NCBI GenBank assembly: GCA_002029295.1
Contig: MZGW01000001.1
Coordinates: 248,001 to 312,000, forward strand
From: Alkalithermobacter paradoxus
GTDB lineage: Bacteria; Bacillota; Clostridia; Peptostreptococcales; Peptostreptococcaceae
Direction of reading: 5' to 3'
Length of the DNA: 64,000 nt
The position numbers were made by a program, and so were the translations under genes. A model generated the notes under the pieces. It had not been told where the DNA came from and searched no databases. It was given only the letters and a program-made list of their open reading frames with translations. This document shows positions 18,687-28,372 of this stretch, in pieces; the stretch's first letter is position 1; each line of letters starts with the position of its first letter.

Positions 18687-19205
18687 ATGGATATTACATT
18701 AGAAAAAATCGATCAGATTCTAGAGAGAACAGAAGTAAGCTATGCTGAAGCAAAAGAAGCATTAATTAATTCAAATGGAGACGTAATAGAAGCTTTAATC
18801 TATCTAGAAAAGAAAAATAAGAAAGTATTTAAAGGAATTAATGAAAAAGGAAATGAATTAATTGACAAATTAAGAGAAGCTCTAAAAAGAGGAAATATAA
18901 CAAGGGTAATACTAGAAAGAGAAGGAGATGTTATATTAAATCTTCCTGTATCTGTCGGAGCAATAGGCCTTGTTATAGCTCCAGTAGCATCTATAATAGG
19001 AGTTTCTGCAGCTATGGTTACTAACTATAAGCTAAAAATAATAAAAGATGATGGTGAGTCTATAGATTTAAGTGAAATAACAGAAGAAAAAATAAATGAA
19101 ATGAAAGAGAAAATGCATTTTAAAAAGAATAAAGAAGATAAAGATATAACTGAAGAAATAATAAAAGAAGCTAAAGAAGAAGGGCCTATAGACCTTGACA
19201 AATAA
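18687..19205 (+). CDS. DUF4342 domain protein with UBA-like N-terminus
   Basis: This is a 172-residue protein. Residues 1-40 (TEVSYAEAKEALINSNGDVIEALIYLE) form a UBA/TS-N-like three-helix motif as in nascent-chain and EF-Ts-type binders. Residues 50-115 are the DUF4342 domain with a hydrophobic centre (LPVSVGAIGLVIAPVASIIG). The tail is highly charged. The function of this family is not known. It is the last gene of the recO cluster, 10 bases after recO and followed by a terminator. Confidence 0.8.
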   Translation: MDITLEKIDQILERTEVSYAEAKEALINSNGDVIEALIYLEKKNKKVFKGINEKGNELIDKLREALKRGNITRVILEREGDVILNLPVSVGAIGLVIAPVASIIGVSAAMVTNYKLKIIKDDGESIDLSEITEEKINEMKEKMHFKKNKEDKDITEEIIKEAKEEGPIDLDK

Positions 19206-19246
19206 ATGTTAATTTGCTAAATTAAAACTTAAGCATTTAATATATT

Positions 19247-19280
19247 AGCCTTTCGCAAGGAGCGAAGGGCTTTAATTTTT
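19247..19280 (+). terminator. intrinsic terminator before glyQS
   Basis: AGCCTTTCGC (19247-19256) pairs with GCGAAGGGCT (19262-19271) with loop AAGGA and tail TTAATTTTT. It ends the yqfC-DUF4342 cluster. The glyQ ribosome site begins 10 bases later, so glyQS is probably read by partial read-through or from an unseen promoter. Confidence 0.85.
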
Positions 19281-19303
19281 AAATGTGCAAAGGAGGGAAT
19301 ATG

Positions 19304-20188
19304 ATGAATTTTCAAGATATGATAATTGCCCTTCAAAATTATTGGGCTAAACAAAATTGTATAGTAATGCAGCCTTATGACAGTGAAAAAGGAGCAGGAA
19401 CTATGAACCCGCAGACTTTCTTAAGGTCACTTGGACCTGAGCCTTGGAAAGTTTGTTATGTAGAACCTTCAAGAAGGCCAGCTGACGCAAGGTATGGAGA
19501 AAATCCTAATAGACTATATCAACATCATCAGTTTCAGGTAATACTAAAGCCATCTCCTGAGAATATTCAAGATTTATATCTAGATAGCTTAAGAGCTATA
19601 GGAATAAACCCTGATGAGCATGATATAAGATTTGTAGAAGATAACTGGGAGAATCCTACATTCGGAGCTTGGGGACTTGGATGGGAAGTATGGCTTGATG
19701 GAATGGAAATAACTCAATTTACATATTTTCAGCAAGTAGGTAGTATAGACTGTGAACTTGAGTCGGCAGAATTAACTTATGGACTTGAAAGGCTTGCTAT
19801 GTATCTGCAAGAAAAAGACAATGTATTTGACTTAGAATGGACACAAGGGATAAAGTATGGAGACATATTCAAAAAAGCAGAGTATGAGCATTCTGTATAT
19901 AGCTTTGAAGAAGGAAATGTAGACATGTTACTTAATCTTTTCAATACATATGAAGAAGAAGCTAAAAAGTTAATAGAAAAAGGCTTAGTTATGCCTGCTT
20001 ATGACTACATATTAAAATGTTCACACTCATTTAATGTATTAGATGCAAGAGGAGCAATAGGAGTAAGCGAAAGAGCAGGATTTATAGGAAGGGTAAGAAA
20101 TATGGCAAAGCGTGTAGCTGCTGAGTACATAAAACAAAGAGAAGAAATGGGATACCCTTTGCTGAAGGGAGGCAAAAATAATGAGTAA
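19304..20188 (+). CDS. glyQ: glycyl-tRNA synthetase alpha subunit
   Basis: This 294-residue catalytic subunit of the tetrameric bacterial glycyl-tRNA synthetase shows [60 protein letters not shown] and [10 protein letters not shown], all diagnostic. Two adjacent ATGs (19301, 19304) follow AGGAGG; 19304 has the better seven-base spacing. No T-box precedes it, unlike glyQS of Bacillus. It overlaps glyS by eight bases. Confidence 0.97.
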   Translation: MNFQDMIIALQNYWAKQNCIVMQPYDSEKGAGTMNPQTFLRSLGPEPWKVCYVEPSRRPADARYGENPNRLYQHHQFQVILKPSPENIQDLYLDSLRAIGINPDEHDIRFVEDNWENPTFGAWGLGWEVWLDGMEITQFTYFQQVGSIDCELESAELTYGLERLAMYLQEKDNVFDLEWTQGIKYGDIFKKAEYEHSVYSFEEGNVDMLLNLFNTYEEEAKKLIEKGLVMPAYDYILKCSHSFNVLDARGAIGVSERAGFIGRVRNMAKRVAAEYIKQREEMGYPLLKGGKNNE

Positions 20189-22250
20189 ATGCTTATTATT
20201 TGAAATAGGTGCTGAAGAAATACCTGCAAGGTTTATAGATAGTGCTTTGAATCAAATGAAAGAAGGGGCAAAGAAGCTATTTAATGAAAATAGACTAGAG
20301 TTTGGAGACATAAATGTATATGCAACTCCAAGAAGACTTACTCTTATAGTAGAAGGTCTTGAAGAAAAACAAAAAGATTTGAAAGAAGAAGTTAAGGGAC
20401 CTTCGAAAAAGATTGCATTTGATAATGATGGAAATCCTACAAAACCTTTAGAAGGATTTATGAGAAGTAAAGGTTTAAAATTAGAAGATTTATCTTTCAA
20501 AGTAGTAGGTAAAGAAGAGTATGTTTATGGAACAATAATGGAGCAAGGAAAAGAAACTAAGGAAGTATTAAAAGAAATTCTTCCTAATATAATAAGATCT
20601 ATAAACTTCCCTAAGTCTATGCGTTGGGGTGGAAAGAATCTAAAATTCCCAAGACCTATAAGATGGATTTTGTCTTTATATGGACAAGATACTATAGACT
20701 TTGAAATAGAAGGAATAAAGTCATCAAATATAACAAGAGGACATAGATTCCTTGGAAGCAATAACATAGTAATTAATTCTATAGATGAGTATTCATCAAA
20801 GCTTAGAGAAAACTATGTAATATTAGATCAAAATGAAAGAAAACAATTAATAAAGAGTCAGTGCCTTAAAGTTGCAGAAAGCCTAAATGGAAGTCTTATG
20901 TTAGATGAAGATTTATTAGATGAAGTTAATTATATAATAGAATACCCAACAGCATTTTATGGAGATTTTAAGGAAGATTATCTAAAACTTCCTAAAGAAG
21001 TTATAATAACTCCTATGAAAGAGCATCAAAGATATTTCCCAGTTCTAAAAGAAAATGGAGAGCTTTTACCTAACTTTATAACGGTTAGAAATGGTATAGA
21101 TTACAAAATAGAAAATGTTAAAAAAGGTAATGAAAAAGTTCTTGAAGCAAGGCTTGCAGATGCATTATTCTTTTACAAAGAGGATACTAAAAAGCATTTA
21201 GAAAGCTATATAGATGGACTAAAAAATGTAGTATTCCAAGAAAAGTTAGGAACCATATATGATAAAGCAGTAAGAATAGAAAATCTATCAGATAGCTTAA
21301 CTGAAATCTTAGGATACTCTAATGATAAGGAAGATATATTAAGAAGTGCAAAACTTTGTAAAGCAGATTTAGTAACAAATATGGTATTTGAATTTACTGA
21401 ACTTCAAGGGGTTATAGGAAGAGAATACTCTAAGTTATGTGGAGAGAAAGAAGTAGTTTCACAAGCTATATTCGAGCACTATTTACCTAGATTTTCAGGT
21501 GATGTACTTCCACAAACTAATGCAGGTATTGTATTATCTATAGCTGATAAATTAGATTCTATAGCAGGATTTTTTGCTATTGGAATTCAACCTAGCGGAT
21601 CTAATGACCCGTACGCACTAAGAAGACAGGCTTTAGGAATAATAAACATAATAATGGATAAGAATATAGCTATAAGCCTAAAAGATATAGTGATAATGGC
21701 CTTAGATAATTATAACAACTTAGAATTTAATGAAGAAAAAGTTGTGTCAGAGATTATAGATTTCTTCAATCAGAGAATTAAGAATCTATTTAATGAGATG
21801 GGCATTAGATACGATGTAATAGATGCTGTACTTAGCTTAAATATAGATGATATAGCCAATATGTATACTAGAGCTAAAGAGCTTAACTCATGGATAGAAA
21901 AAGCAGAGATTGTAGAAATACTTACTGCATTCAATAGAGTATCATCTTTAGCAGAAAATGCCACTTCGGACTGTATAAATGAAGAATATTTTGTAGAAGC
22001 AGAGGAAAAAGCTTTATATGATATGTTCAAAACTGTAAAACAAAATGTTGAGGCTTTAATAAAAGAAAAGAAATATTCTGGTGCATTAGATGAATTTATA
22101 AGCTTGAAAGGGCCTATAGATACATTATTTGATACAGTTATGATAATGGATAAAGATGAAAAAATCAAAAATAATAGGCTTGCTCTTTTAAGACAAATAA
22201 GCAACACTATGTTGTCTATATGTGATTTATCTAAAATAGTTTATAAATAA
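20181..22250 (+). CDS. glyS: glycyl-tRNA synthetase beta subunit
   Basis: This 689-residue subunit begins with [15 protein letters not shown] and carries the family's conserved [25 protein letters not shown] and the HD-like region [20 protein letters not shown]. The beta subunit binds tRNA-Gly and completes the alpha2-beta2 enzyme. The start lies inside the end of glyQ with GGGAGG upstream, so the two chains are made together. A strong terminator follows. Confidence 0.97.
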   Translation: MSKCLLFEIGAEEIPARFIDSALNQMKEGAKKLFNENRLEFGDINVYATPRRLTLIVEGLEEKQKDLKEEVKGPSKKIAFDNDGNPTKPLEGFMRSKGLKLEDLSFKVVGKEEYVYGTIMEQGKETKEVLKEILPNIIRSINFPKSMRWGGKNLKFPRPIRWILSLYGQDTIDFEIEGIKSSNITRGHRFLGSNNIVINSIDEYSSKLRENYVILDQNERKQLIKSQCLKVAESLNGSLMLDEDLLDEVNYIIEYPTAFYGDFKEDYLKLPKEVIITPMKEHQRYFPVLKENGELLPNFITVRNGIDYKIENVKKGNEKVLEARLADALFFYKEDTKKHLESYIDGLKNVVFQEKLGTIYDKAVRIENLSDSLTEILGYSNDKEDILRSAKLCKADLVTNMVFEFTELQGVIGREYSKLCGEKEVVSQAIFEHYLPRFSGDVLPQTNAGIVLSIADKLDSIAGFFAIGIQPSGSNDPYALRRQALGIINIIMDKNIAISLKDIVIMALDNYNNLEFNEEKVVSEIIDFFNQRIKNLFNEMGIRYDVIDAVLSLNIDDIANMYTRAKELNSWIEKAEIVEILTAFNRVSSLAENATSDCINEEYFVEAEEKALYDMFKTVKQNVEALIKEKKYSGALDEFISLKGPIDTLFDTVMIMDKDEKIKNNRLALLRQISNTMLSICDLSKIVYK

Positions 22251-22253
22251 AAC

Positions 22254-22285
22254 AAAGCCGAGCTTTTAGCTCGGCTTTATTATAA
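22254..22285 (+). terminator. intrinsic terminator of glyQS
   Basis: AAAGCCGAGC (22254-22263) pairs perfectly with GCTCGGCTTT (22269-22278), loop TTTTA, A/T-rich tail. Confidence 0.85.
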
Positions 22286-22288
22286 TAC

Positions 22289-22394
22289 ATAGGAAATTAT
22301 GCACTTTAATAAATTGTGGGTAAATCATAATTTACGTAATGTGTTTCAACAAAGTCTTCTTTTTTAAATCTTTCAAAGAGAGACTTTGTTCATA
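22289..22394 (+). repeat. dispersed terminator-associated repeat, copy B (longest)
   Basis: It begins ATAGGAAATTAT (22289-22300) four bases after the terminator tail. It contains an internal hairpin GTAAAT/ATTTAC (22320-22335) and an inverted repeat ACAAAGTCT (22349-22357)/AGACTTTGT (22381-22389). The segment TCTTTCAAAGAGAGACTTT is shared with copy A at 8099-8118 apart from one base. Confidence 0.65.
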
Positions 22395-22429
22395 AAAAAT
22401 ATTTACATTCTAAAATCTAAGATATATAA

Positions 22430-22450
22430 TATACTATATAATATAGTATA
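22430..22450 (+). promoter_or_regulatory. 21-bp palindrome, probable operator before ccpN
   Basis: TATACTATAT (22430-22439) and ATATAGTATA (22441-22450) form a perfect inverted repeat around one central A. It overlaps TATAAT-like promoter sequence and ends 16 bases before the first gene. A CcpN-family repressor is the first product, so autoregulation is the natural reading (inference). Confidence 0.6.
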
Positions 22451-22465
22451 ACACATTTTAAAGAG

Positions 22466-23104
22466 GTGGTTCCTATCCAGCTAAACAGTAGACAAACGAA
22501 GATAATAGATATAGTAAAAGAGCATGAACCGATTACTAGTGAGCAAATAGCTTCCATTCTCGGAGTTACTAGAGCAACACTTAGGCCAGATTTGGCAATA
22601 CTAACAATGTCGGGAATTTTGGACGCTAGACCAAAGGTTGGGTACTTTTACTCGGGAGTAGATGAGAATAATTTAATTTCTAAAAAAATAAATTCAAAAA
22701 ATGTAGGAGACATAATGAGTCTACCTATACTTGTTACAGAAGATACCACAGTATATGATACTATAGTTACAATGTTCTTAGAAAATGTAGGAAGTATATT
22801 TGTAACGAATAAAGGATATCTATCTGGGGTAGTTTCAAGAAAAGATCTTCTTAAAAATGCAATAGGAGGATCTGAAATAAGCAAAATACCTGTAGGCATA
22901 ACAATGACTAGAATGCCTAATATAGTTGTAACTTATCCTAATGAAAGTGTAGTAGAAGCTGCAAGAAAAATAATAGATCATGAAGTGGATAGCTTGCCTG
23001 TTACAGAATTAGAGATTATAGATGGGAAAGAGCATTACAAGGTAGTTGGTAGAATTTCAAAAACAAATATAACAAGATTATTCTTAGAATTTAGTGGAAG
23101 TTAA
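22466..23104 (+). CDS. ccpN: CcpN-family transcriptional repressor with two CBS domains
   Basis: This 212-residue protein has an N-terminal winged helix (about 8-60, ITSEQIASILGVTRATLRPD and LTMSGILDARPKVGYFYSG) and two CBS domains (about 80-135 and 145-208), the CcpN/YqzB layout. In Bacillus CcpN represses gluconeogenic genes and its CBS domains sense adenine nucleotides. Here it leads an operon with the PPDK regulator and PPDK. The start is uncertain: the GTG at 22466 lies within the only Shine-Dalgarno-like sequence (AGAGGTGG), so a non-canonical start a few codons on (the ATC at 22475) is possible. Confidence 0.9.
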   Translation: MVPIQLNSRQTKIIDIVKEHEPITSEQIASILGVTRATLRPDLAILTMSGILDARPKVGYFYSGVDENNLISKKINSKNVGDIMSLPILVTEDTTVYDTIVTMFLENVGSIFVTNKGYLSGVVSRKDLLKNAIGGSEISKIPVGITMTRMPNIVVTYPNESVVEAARKIIDHEVDSLPVTELEIIDGKEHYKVVGRISKTNITRLFLEFSGS

Positions 23105-23125
23105 AGGCATAGTAGGGGGTAATGT

Positions 23126-23956
23126 ATGGAAAGATTAGCTATATACATAATATCAGATTCTCTAGGAGAAACAGGAGAGCAAGTGGCAAGAGCTGTAGTT
23201 AGTCAATTTGACATAAAAGACTATGAAGTAAGAAGATATCCATATGTTTTGGATATGAGTTTCCTAAAAGAAATTTTAGGAGAATGCAAAAAAGATAATG
23301 CTATAGTGTTATATACGTTAGTTGATTTAGAACTTGCAGACTACGTTAAAGAGTATTGTAAGGAAGAAAATATACCTAATATAGATTTGGTAAATCCAGT
23401 AATGGATGCTATAATTTCAAAAACAAATTTGACACCTCTAAGAGAGCCTGGAATTATAAGAAAACTCGATGAAAAGTATTTCAGAAGAGTTGATGCTATG
23501 GAATTTGCTGTAAAGTATGATGATGGAAAGGATCCAAGAGGTTTAGCTAAAGCAGATTTAGTTTTGATAGGTATATCTAGAACATCAAAGACACCTTTAA
23601 GCATGTATCTAGCAAACAAAAATATAAAAGTTGCAAATATACCTTTAGTACCAGAATCGCCATTGCCAAAAGAATTATTCGAGATACCTTCAAAGAAAAT
23701 AGTAGGACTTACAAATACGCCTGATAAATTAAATGAAATAAGACAAGAAAGATTAAAAGCTTTAGGACTTTCAAGTAATGCAAACTATGCATCTATGGAA
23801 AGAATATTAGAAGAAATAGAGTATGCAGAAGAGATTATGAAAAAATTAGGATGCCCAGTTATAAATGTAGCTACAAAGGCTATAGAAGAAACAGCAGGAT
23901 TAATTTTAGAAATAATGAAAGAGCATGGTCTTGAACTTTATAAAGATAGAAAATAA
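23126..23956 (+). CDS. ppsR: pyruvate,phosphate dikinase regulatory protein (bifunctional kinase/phosphorylase)
   Basis: This 276-residue DUF299 protein begins IYIISDSLGETGEQVARAVV and carries the P-loop-like motif LVLIGISRTSKTPLSMYLAN. The family uses ADP to phosphorylate, and phosphate to dephosphorylate, a threonine next to the catalytic histidine of PPDK or PEP synthase, switching the enzyme off and on. Its target, ppdK, is the next gene, 22 bases away. It is Bacillus yqfL in a neighbourhood shared with the era-recO cluster. Confidence 0.96.
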   Translation: MERLAIYIISDSLGETGEQVARAVVSQFDIKDYEVRRYPYVLDMSFLKEILGECKKDNAIVLYTLVDLELADYVKEYCKEENIPNIDLVNPVMDAIISKTNLTPLREPGIIRKLDEKYFRRVDAMEFAVKYDDGKDPRGLAKADLVLIGISRTSKTPLSMYLANKNIKVANIPLVPESPLPKELFEIPSKKIVGLTNTPDKLNEIRQERLKALGLSSNANYASMERILEEIEYAEEIMKKLGCPVINVATKAIEETAGLILEIMKEHGLELYKDRK

Positions 23957-23977
23957 TTAATATCAGGGGGTAACCAT

Positions 23978-26596
23978 ATGCAAAAGTATGTTTATGATTT
24001 TTGTGAAGGATCAAAAGAAATGAAAAGTCTTTTAGGTGGAAAAGGTGCAAATTTAGCTGAAATGACTAAAATAGGCCTGCCAGTACCACCAGGATTTACT
24101 ATTACTACAAGTGCTTGCAACGCCTATTACGAAAAAGATAAAGTTTTATGGGAAGAACTGAAAGATGAAATAATTGAAAAGCTTTCTAATTTAGAAAAAA
24201 CTTTAGGCAAAAAATTTGGAGATAGTAATAATCCTTTACTACTTTCAGTAAGATCAGGTTCAGTTCATTCTATGCCTGGAATGATGGATACAATATTAAA
24301 TTTAGGTCTTAATGAAGAAACTGTAAAAGGACTTTCAGATAAAACAAATAACGAAAGATTTGCATATGATAGTTACAGAAGGTTTATTCAGATGTTTTCT
24401 GACGTGGCAATGGGGGTTCCAAAGTATAAATTTGAGCGCGTCTTAGAGAAAGTAAAAGAGGAAAAAGGGTATGAAAGTGATGCTGATTTAAGTGTAGATG
24501 ATCTTAAATTTGTAGTAAATGAATTTAAAAATACATACAAAAAAGAAATGAGAAAAGAATTTCCAAGTGATCCTAAAGAACAATTATTCCTTGCTGTTAA
24601 GGCTGTATTTGATTCTTGGAATAATTCAAGAGCTGTTATTTATAGAAAATTGCATGATATACCTCATAACTTAGGAACAGCAGTTAATATTCAATCTATG
24701 GTATTTGGTAATATGGGAGATACATCGGGAACTGGAGTTGCATTTACTAGAAACCCATCTACTGGAGAAAATAAGTTATTCGGAGAATTTTTAATAAATG
24801 CACAAGGTGAAGATGTTGTTGCAGGAATCAGAACTCCACAATCTATAGATAGACTTAGAGATATAATGCCAAAATCTTACAGAGAATTCGAAAAGATAAC
24901 TAAAATTTTAGAAAACCACTATAAAGATATGCAGGATATAGAGTTCACTATAGAAAATGAAAATCTATATATACTGCAAACTAGAAATGGAAAACGTACA
25001 GCTCAAGCATCTATAAATATAGCTGTTGATATGGCAAATGAAGGATTTATAAGCAAAGAAGAAGCTATATTAAGAGTAGATGCAAAACAGTTAGATCAAC
25101 TTCTTCACCCTAACTTTGAAGAAAAGGCTCTAAAAGATGCCAAACTACTATCTAAAGGATTACCCGCATCTCCTGGAGCAGCTTCAGGAAAAGTATACTT
25201 TACTGCTGAAGATGCAGTTAAAGCGAAATCAAAAGGAGAAAGGGTAATCCTTGTTAGGCTAGAAACATCTCCAGAAGATATAGAGGGAATGGTATCTAGT
25301 GAAGGAATACTTACTGCAAGAGGTGGAATGACATCTCATGCAGCTGTTGTTGCAAGGGGAATGGGTAAATGCTGCGTTGCAGGTTGTTCAGATATAAAAG
25401 TTGAAGAAGAGAATAAGCAGTTTAGAGTAGGAGATGTAGTTATAAAAGAAGGAGAATATATATCACTAGATGGATCTTTAGGTAGTGTATTTGCAGGGGA
25501 TATACCAAAAGTTGAGGTAAAATTAACTGGAAAATTTGAGGATTTAATGAAGTGGGTAGATGAAGTTAGAAAACTAAAAGTTAGGACTAATGCTGATACT
25601 CCTAAAGATGCACAAGTTGCTGTAAAATTTGGAGCGGAAGGTATAGGACTTTGCAGAACTGAGCATATGTTCTTTGAAGAAGATAGAATACCTCTTGTTA
25701 GAAAAATGATAATAGCAAAAGATCTGTATGAAAGAAAAGAAGCTTTAGATAAGCTTTTACCTATACAAAAGGAAGATTTTATAGGGATATTTAAAGCTAT
25801 GGAAGGAAGAGAAACTACAATAAGACTTTTAGATCCACCACTTCATGAGTTTTTACCTAAGAAAGAAGAAGATATAAGATCTCTTGCAAATAGTATGGGT
25901 ATTTCTTATGATGATCTTAAAAAGAGAGTGGAAGACTTAGAAGAATTTAATCCTATGCTAGGACATAGAGGATGTAGACTTTGTGTAACATATCCAGAAA
26001 TATATGAAATGCAAGTAAGAGCTATTATTGAAGGAGCAATAGAGGTTAAAAAAGAAGGAATAGATGTAAAACCTGAAATAATGATACCTCTTATAGGAGA
26101 TGTAAATGAACTTAGATACATCAAGAATATAATAAAAGATGTTATAGTTGATATTCTAAATAAATCAGATATCAAAATAGATTATTTAATTGGAACTATG
26201 ATAGAAGTTCCAAGAGCTGCACTTACAGCTGATGACATAGCTAAGGAAGCAGAGTTTTTTAGCTTTGGAACTAATGATTTAACGCAAATGACATATGGAT
26301 TTTCTAGAGATGACTCTAATAAATTCCTTGCAGAGTATGAGAATAAAGGGATATTCGAAAAAGACCCATTCCAAGTTTTAGACGAAAAAGGAGTAGGAAA
26401 ACTTATAAAAATTGCATCTCAGCTTGGTAAATCTGAAAGAGAAAATATAAAACTAGGTATATGTGGGGAGCATGGAGGAGAGCCTTCTTCAGTTGAATTT
26501 TGTCATAAAGTAGGATTAGACTATGTATCTTGCTCACCATATAGAGTACCTATTGCAAGACTTGCATCAGCTCAGGCAGCAATAAAAAATAAATAG
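23978..26596 (+). CDS. ppdK: pyruvate, phosphate dikinase
   Basis: This 872-residue, full-length PPDK has an N-terminal ATP-grasp domain (GGKGANLAEMTKIGLPVPPG, VRSGSVHSMPGMMDTILNLG), a central swivelling domain with the catalytic histidine in TARGGMTSHAAVVARGMGK, and a C-terminal PEP-binding barrel ending with the catalytic cysteine in GICGEHGGEP. It interconverts pyruvate, ATP and phosphate with PEP, AMP and pyrophosphate. The threonine two residues before the catalytic histidine is the site modified by the product of the preceding gene. Confidence 0.98.
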   Translation: MQKYVYDFCEGSKEMKSLLGGKGANLAEMTKIGLPVPPGFTITTSACNAYYEKDKVLWEELKDEIIEKLSNLEKTLGKKFGDSNNPLLLSVRSGSVHSMPGMMDTILNLGLNEETVKGLSDKTNNERFAYDSYRRFIQMFSDVAMGVPKYKFERVLEKVKEEKGYESDADLSVDDLKFVVNEFKNTYKKEMRKEFPSDPKEQLFLAVKAVFDSWNNSRAVIYRKLHDIPHNLGTAVNIQSMVFGNMGDTSGTGVAFTRNPSTGENKLFGEFLINAQGEDVVAGIRTPQSIDRLRDIMPKSYREFEKITKILENHYKDMQDIEFTIENENLYILQTRNGKRTAQASINIAVDMANEGFISKEEAILRVDAKQLDQLLHPNFEEKALKDAKLLSKGLPASPGAASGKVYFTAEDAVKAKSKGERVILVRLETSPEDIEGMVSSEGILTARGGMTSHAAVVARGMGKCCVAGCSDIKVEEENKQFRVGDVVIKEGEYISLDGSLGSVFAGDIPKVEVKLTGKFEDLMKWVDEVRKLKVRTNADTPKDAQVAVKFGAEGIGLCRTEHMFFEEDRIPLVRKMIIAKDLYERKEALDKLLPIQKEDFIGIFKAMEGRETTIRLLDPPLHEFLPKKEEDIRSLANSMGISYDDLKKRVEDLEEFNPMLGHRGCRLCVTYPEIYEMQVRAIIEGAIEVKKEGIDVKPEIMIPLIGDVNELRYIKNIIKDVIVDILNKSDIKIDYLIGTMIEVPRAALTADDIAKEAEFFSFGTNDLTQMTYGFSRDDSNKFLAEYENKGIFEKDPFQVLDEKGVGKLIKIASQLGKSERENIKLGICGEHGGEPSSVEFCHKVGLDYVSCSPYRVPIARLASAQAAIKNK

Positions 26597-26629
26597 AAAA
26601 GTGGAGAAATTATTTCTCCGCTTTTTTTG
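26597..26629 (+). terminator. intrinsic terminator of the ppdK operon
   Basis: A 13-bp stem, 26597-26609 with 26613-26625 (core GTGGAGAAA/TTTCTCCGC, one G-U), ends in TTTTTTT. Confidence 0.88.
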
Positions 26630-26693
26630 TTGTAACAAAGAAGATATATATAGAATATAATGTTAGCGAATATTTAATAAAGGGGTGAAGTGA

Positions 26694-27020
26694 GTGAGTA
26701 TACATCAAAAGGCTAAAGAATTAGGAGATTTGATAAAAAAGAGTAAAGAATTTATTGAACTTAGAGAATCTAAAAGTGTAATAGATAAAAATAAAGAATT
26801 AAAGAAAAAATTAGAAGAATTTCAGAAAATGCAGATGGAAATGTATTCACAAAATATATCCCAAAAGGATATGCAGCGAAAAGCTGCACAATTAAATAAG
26901 ACTTTTGAAAGTATGTATAAAATTCCAGAAATAAATAGATTTTTAAAAGCTAGTAAAGAGTTTAATGATATGATGAGCAATATATATAAAGTCATAAATG
27001 AAAATATAGATATTAAATAA
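26694..27020 (+). CDS. YlbF/YmcA-family protein
   Basis: This 108-residue all-helical protein (KAKELGDLIKKSKEFIELRE at the start, IPEINRFLKASKEFNDMM near the end) fits the Com_YlbF family, formerly DUF964. In Bacillus, YlbF, YmcA and YaaT form a complex that tunes RNase Y and affects competence, biofilm and sporulation. Which member this corresponds to is not clear. The GTG start at 26694 follows AGGGGTGA; it is a single-gene unit. Confidence 0.82.
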   Translation: MSIHQKAKELGDLIKKSKEFIELRESKSVIDKNKELKKKLEEFQKMQMEMYSQNISQKDMQRKAAQLNKTFESMYKIPEINRFLKASKEFNDMMSNIYKVINENIDIK

Positions 27021-27040
27021 GGATAGCTTAGCTATCCTTA
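27018..27040 (-). terminator. terminator of the antiporter gene (possibly bidirectional)
   Basis: TAAGGATAGC (27018-27027) pairs perfectly with GCTATCCTTA (27031-27040), loop TTA. Read on the minus strand it is followed by TTTAATAT; on the plus strand the tail has no T tract. It includes the stop codons of both converging genes. Confidence 0.65.
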
Positions 27041-28210
27041 AAGCCATTTCTCACCAGATAGTTTTATACCTATTGCTCCAATTGGTGCAGTTATTATTAT
27101 AGATAAAACAGCAATAGCAAGTATAACCTCACCAGAATTTACTCCTAATGATAAAGGAATACCACCTATAGCTGCTTGAACAGTAGCTTTTGGTATATAT
27201 GATATTACACAGAACAATTTTTCTTTAAAATCTAAATTAGTTTTGTAAAGTGAAACAAACACTCCCAAGCTTCTTCCAACTAAGCCTAAAGCTATTATTA
27301 AAAGCCCTAACATTCCGGATTCAAAAGCAACATATATATTAACTTGGCTTCCTACCAGAACAAATAATAAGATTTCTGCAAATATCCATATATTATTAAA
27401 TTTATTAGATAGTATCTTTCCTATATCAGGAGATTTCTCAAGTATCATAAAGCCTATAGCCATAACTCCAAGTAAGCTAGCTATTGGAATTATATTTTCA
27501 AGAAAGCTTTCTATGCTAGTTAGGAATATAGCACATCCTAAAACTGCTAGAGCTTTTTTCGTATCGTTTATATCAAATTTTTTAAACAAATAAACTAAAA
27601 TTATTGAAACTACTACACCAAGCAGTATACCTAGTATTATAGATAATGGAATATCAAATATTTTTCTAGCTATATTTATTTTTTCATTTCCATATAGACC
27701 AAGGAAAGTTGAAAATAAAGTTATAGCAACAACATCATCTATAGATGCTCCTGCTAATATTATTGTAGGAACACCATTTTTCTCACCTTTTCTATTTTGA
27801 ATAAAATTTAACATCTGAGGAACTATAACAGCAGGTGATACGGCAGCAATTATGAACCCTAGCATACCTGCTTCAACTATAGATAAATTGAGCAGATAAT
27901 AAGAAACTAACATTATAGTAAATCCTTCAAACAGCCCAGGTATAAAGCTCATCTTTATAGCAGAAGATCCTACTTTTTTTAAAGTATCTTTTTTTATTCC
28001 CAATCCAGCTCTAAGAAGTATAATTATTAGAGCTATCTTTCTAAGATCTGAAGAAATTGACAATATATCATTACTTATAACGTTAAGACCGAAAGGTCCT
28101 AAGATTACCCCTAAGATAAGCATACCTAAAAGGCCTGGAAGCTTAAGTTTTGTAAAAATGCTACTAGAAATTAAACCTAACACTATTATTGTTGCGAGAC
28201 TCAAAGCCAT
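27038..28210 (-). CDS. CPA-type cation:proton antiporter, fluoride-riboswitch controlled
   Basis: This 390-residue membrane protein has about 12-13 helices and the monovalent cation:proton antiporter signatures: LPGLLGMLILGVILGPFG at helix 2, AAVSPAVIVPQ, and the ion-binding ASIDDVVAITLFS. It lacks a C-terminal TrkA/RCK domain, so it resembles short NhaP/KefB-type carriers. A fluoride riboswitch lies in its leader, which points to a role during fluoride exposure. Whether it exports fluoride itself or corrects pH and ion balance is not settled by sequence. AAGGAGTG lies seven bases before the ATG. Confidence 0.88.
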   Translation of the reverse strand: MALSLATIIVLGLISSSIFTKLKLPGLLGMLILGVILGPFGLNVISNDILSISSDLRKIALIIILLRAGLGIKKDTLKKVGSSAIKMSFIPGLFEGFTIMLVSYYLLNLSIVEAGMLGFIIAAVSPAVIVPQMLNFIQNRKGEKNGVPTIILAGASIDDVVAITLFSTFLGLYGNEKINIARKIFDIPLSIILGILLGVVVSIILVYLFKKFDINDTKKALAVLGCAIFLTSIESFLENIIPIASLLGVMAIGFMILEKSPDIGKILSNKFNNIWIFAEILLFVLVGSQVNIYVAFESGMLGLLIIALGLVGRSLGVFVSLYKTNLDFKEKLFCVISYIPKATVQAAIGGIPLSLGVNSGEVILAIAVLSIIITAPIGAIGIKLSGEKWL

Positions 28211-28242
28211 AATTTCACTCCTTTTATGAAATAATTTTCAAA

Positions 28243-28332
28243 AACAAAAAAACCCCTACTTAGATTATGTCCAAGTAGGAGTCATTAATTGCAAAATTGC
28301 AATAGTTAAAGGTGAACTCCATCACCTATATA
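28243..28332 (-). promoter_or_regulatory. fluoride riboswitch (crcB motif) with terminator
   Basis: Read on the minus strand, the leader contains AGGTGATGGAGTTCACC (28328-28311), then TTAACTATTGC, a small stem TTGCAA/TTGCAA and TTAATGACTCCTAC. These are the conserved parts of the fluoride riboswitch, including the GGAGT/ACTCC pseudoknot. The conserved 3' CCTACTT is also the first arm of a terminator stem (28279-28273 with 28261-28255) followed by seven Ts. Fluoride binding would therefore prevent termination and switch on the antiporter. Confidence 0.93.
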
Positions 28333-28372
28333 TTTATTTATAACATAATATTATAAATAAATCAACTAATTA

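Noticed and set aside
19206..19303. A T-box or other tRNA-sensing leader before glyQS
   Set aside because: The gap is under 100 bases and holds only an intrinsic terminator and a ribosome site; no T-box sequence is present.
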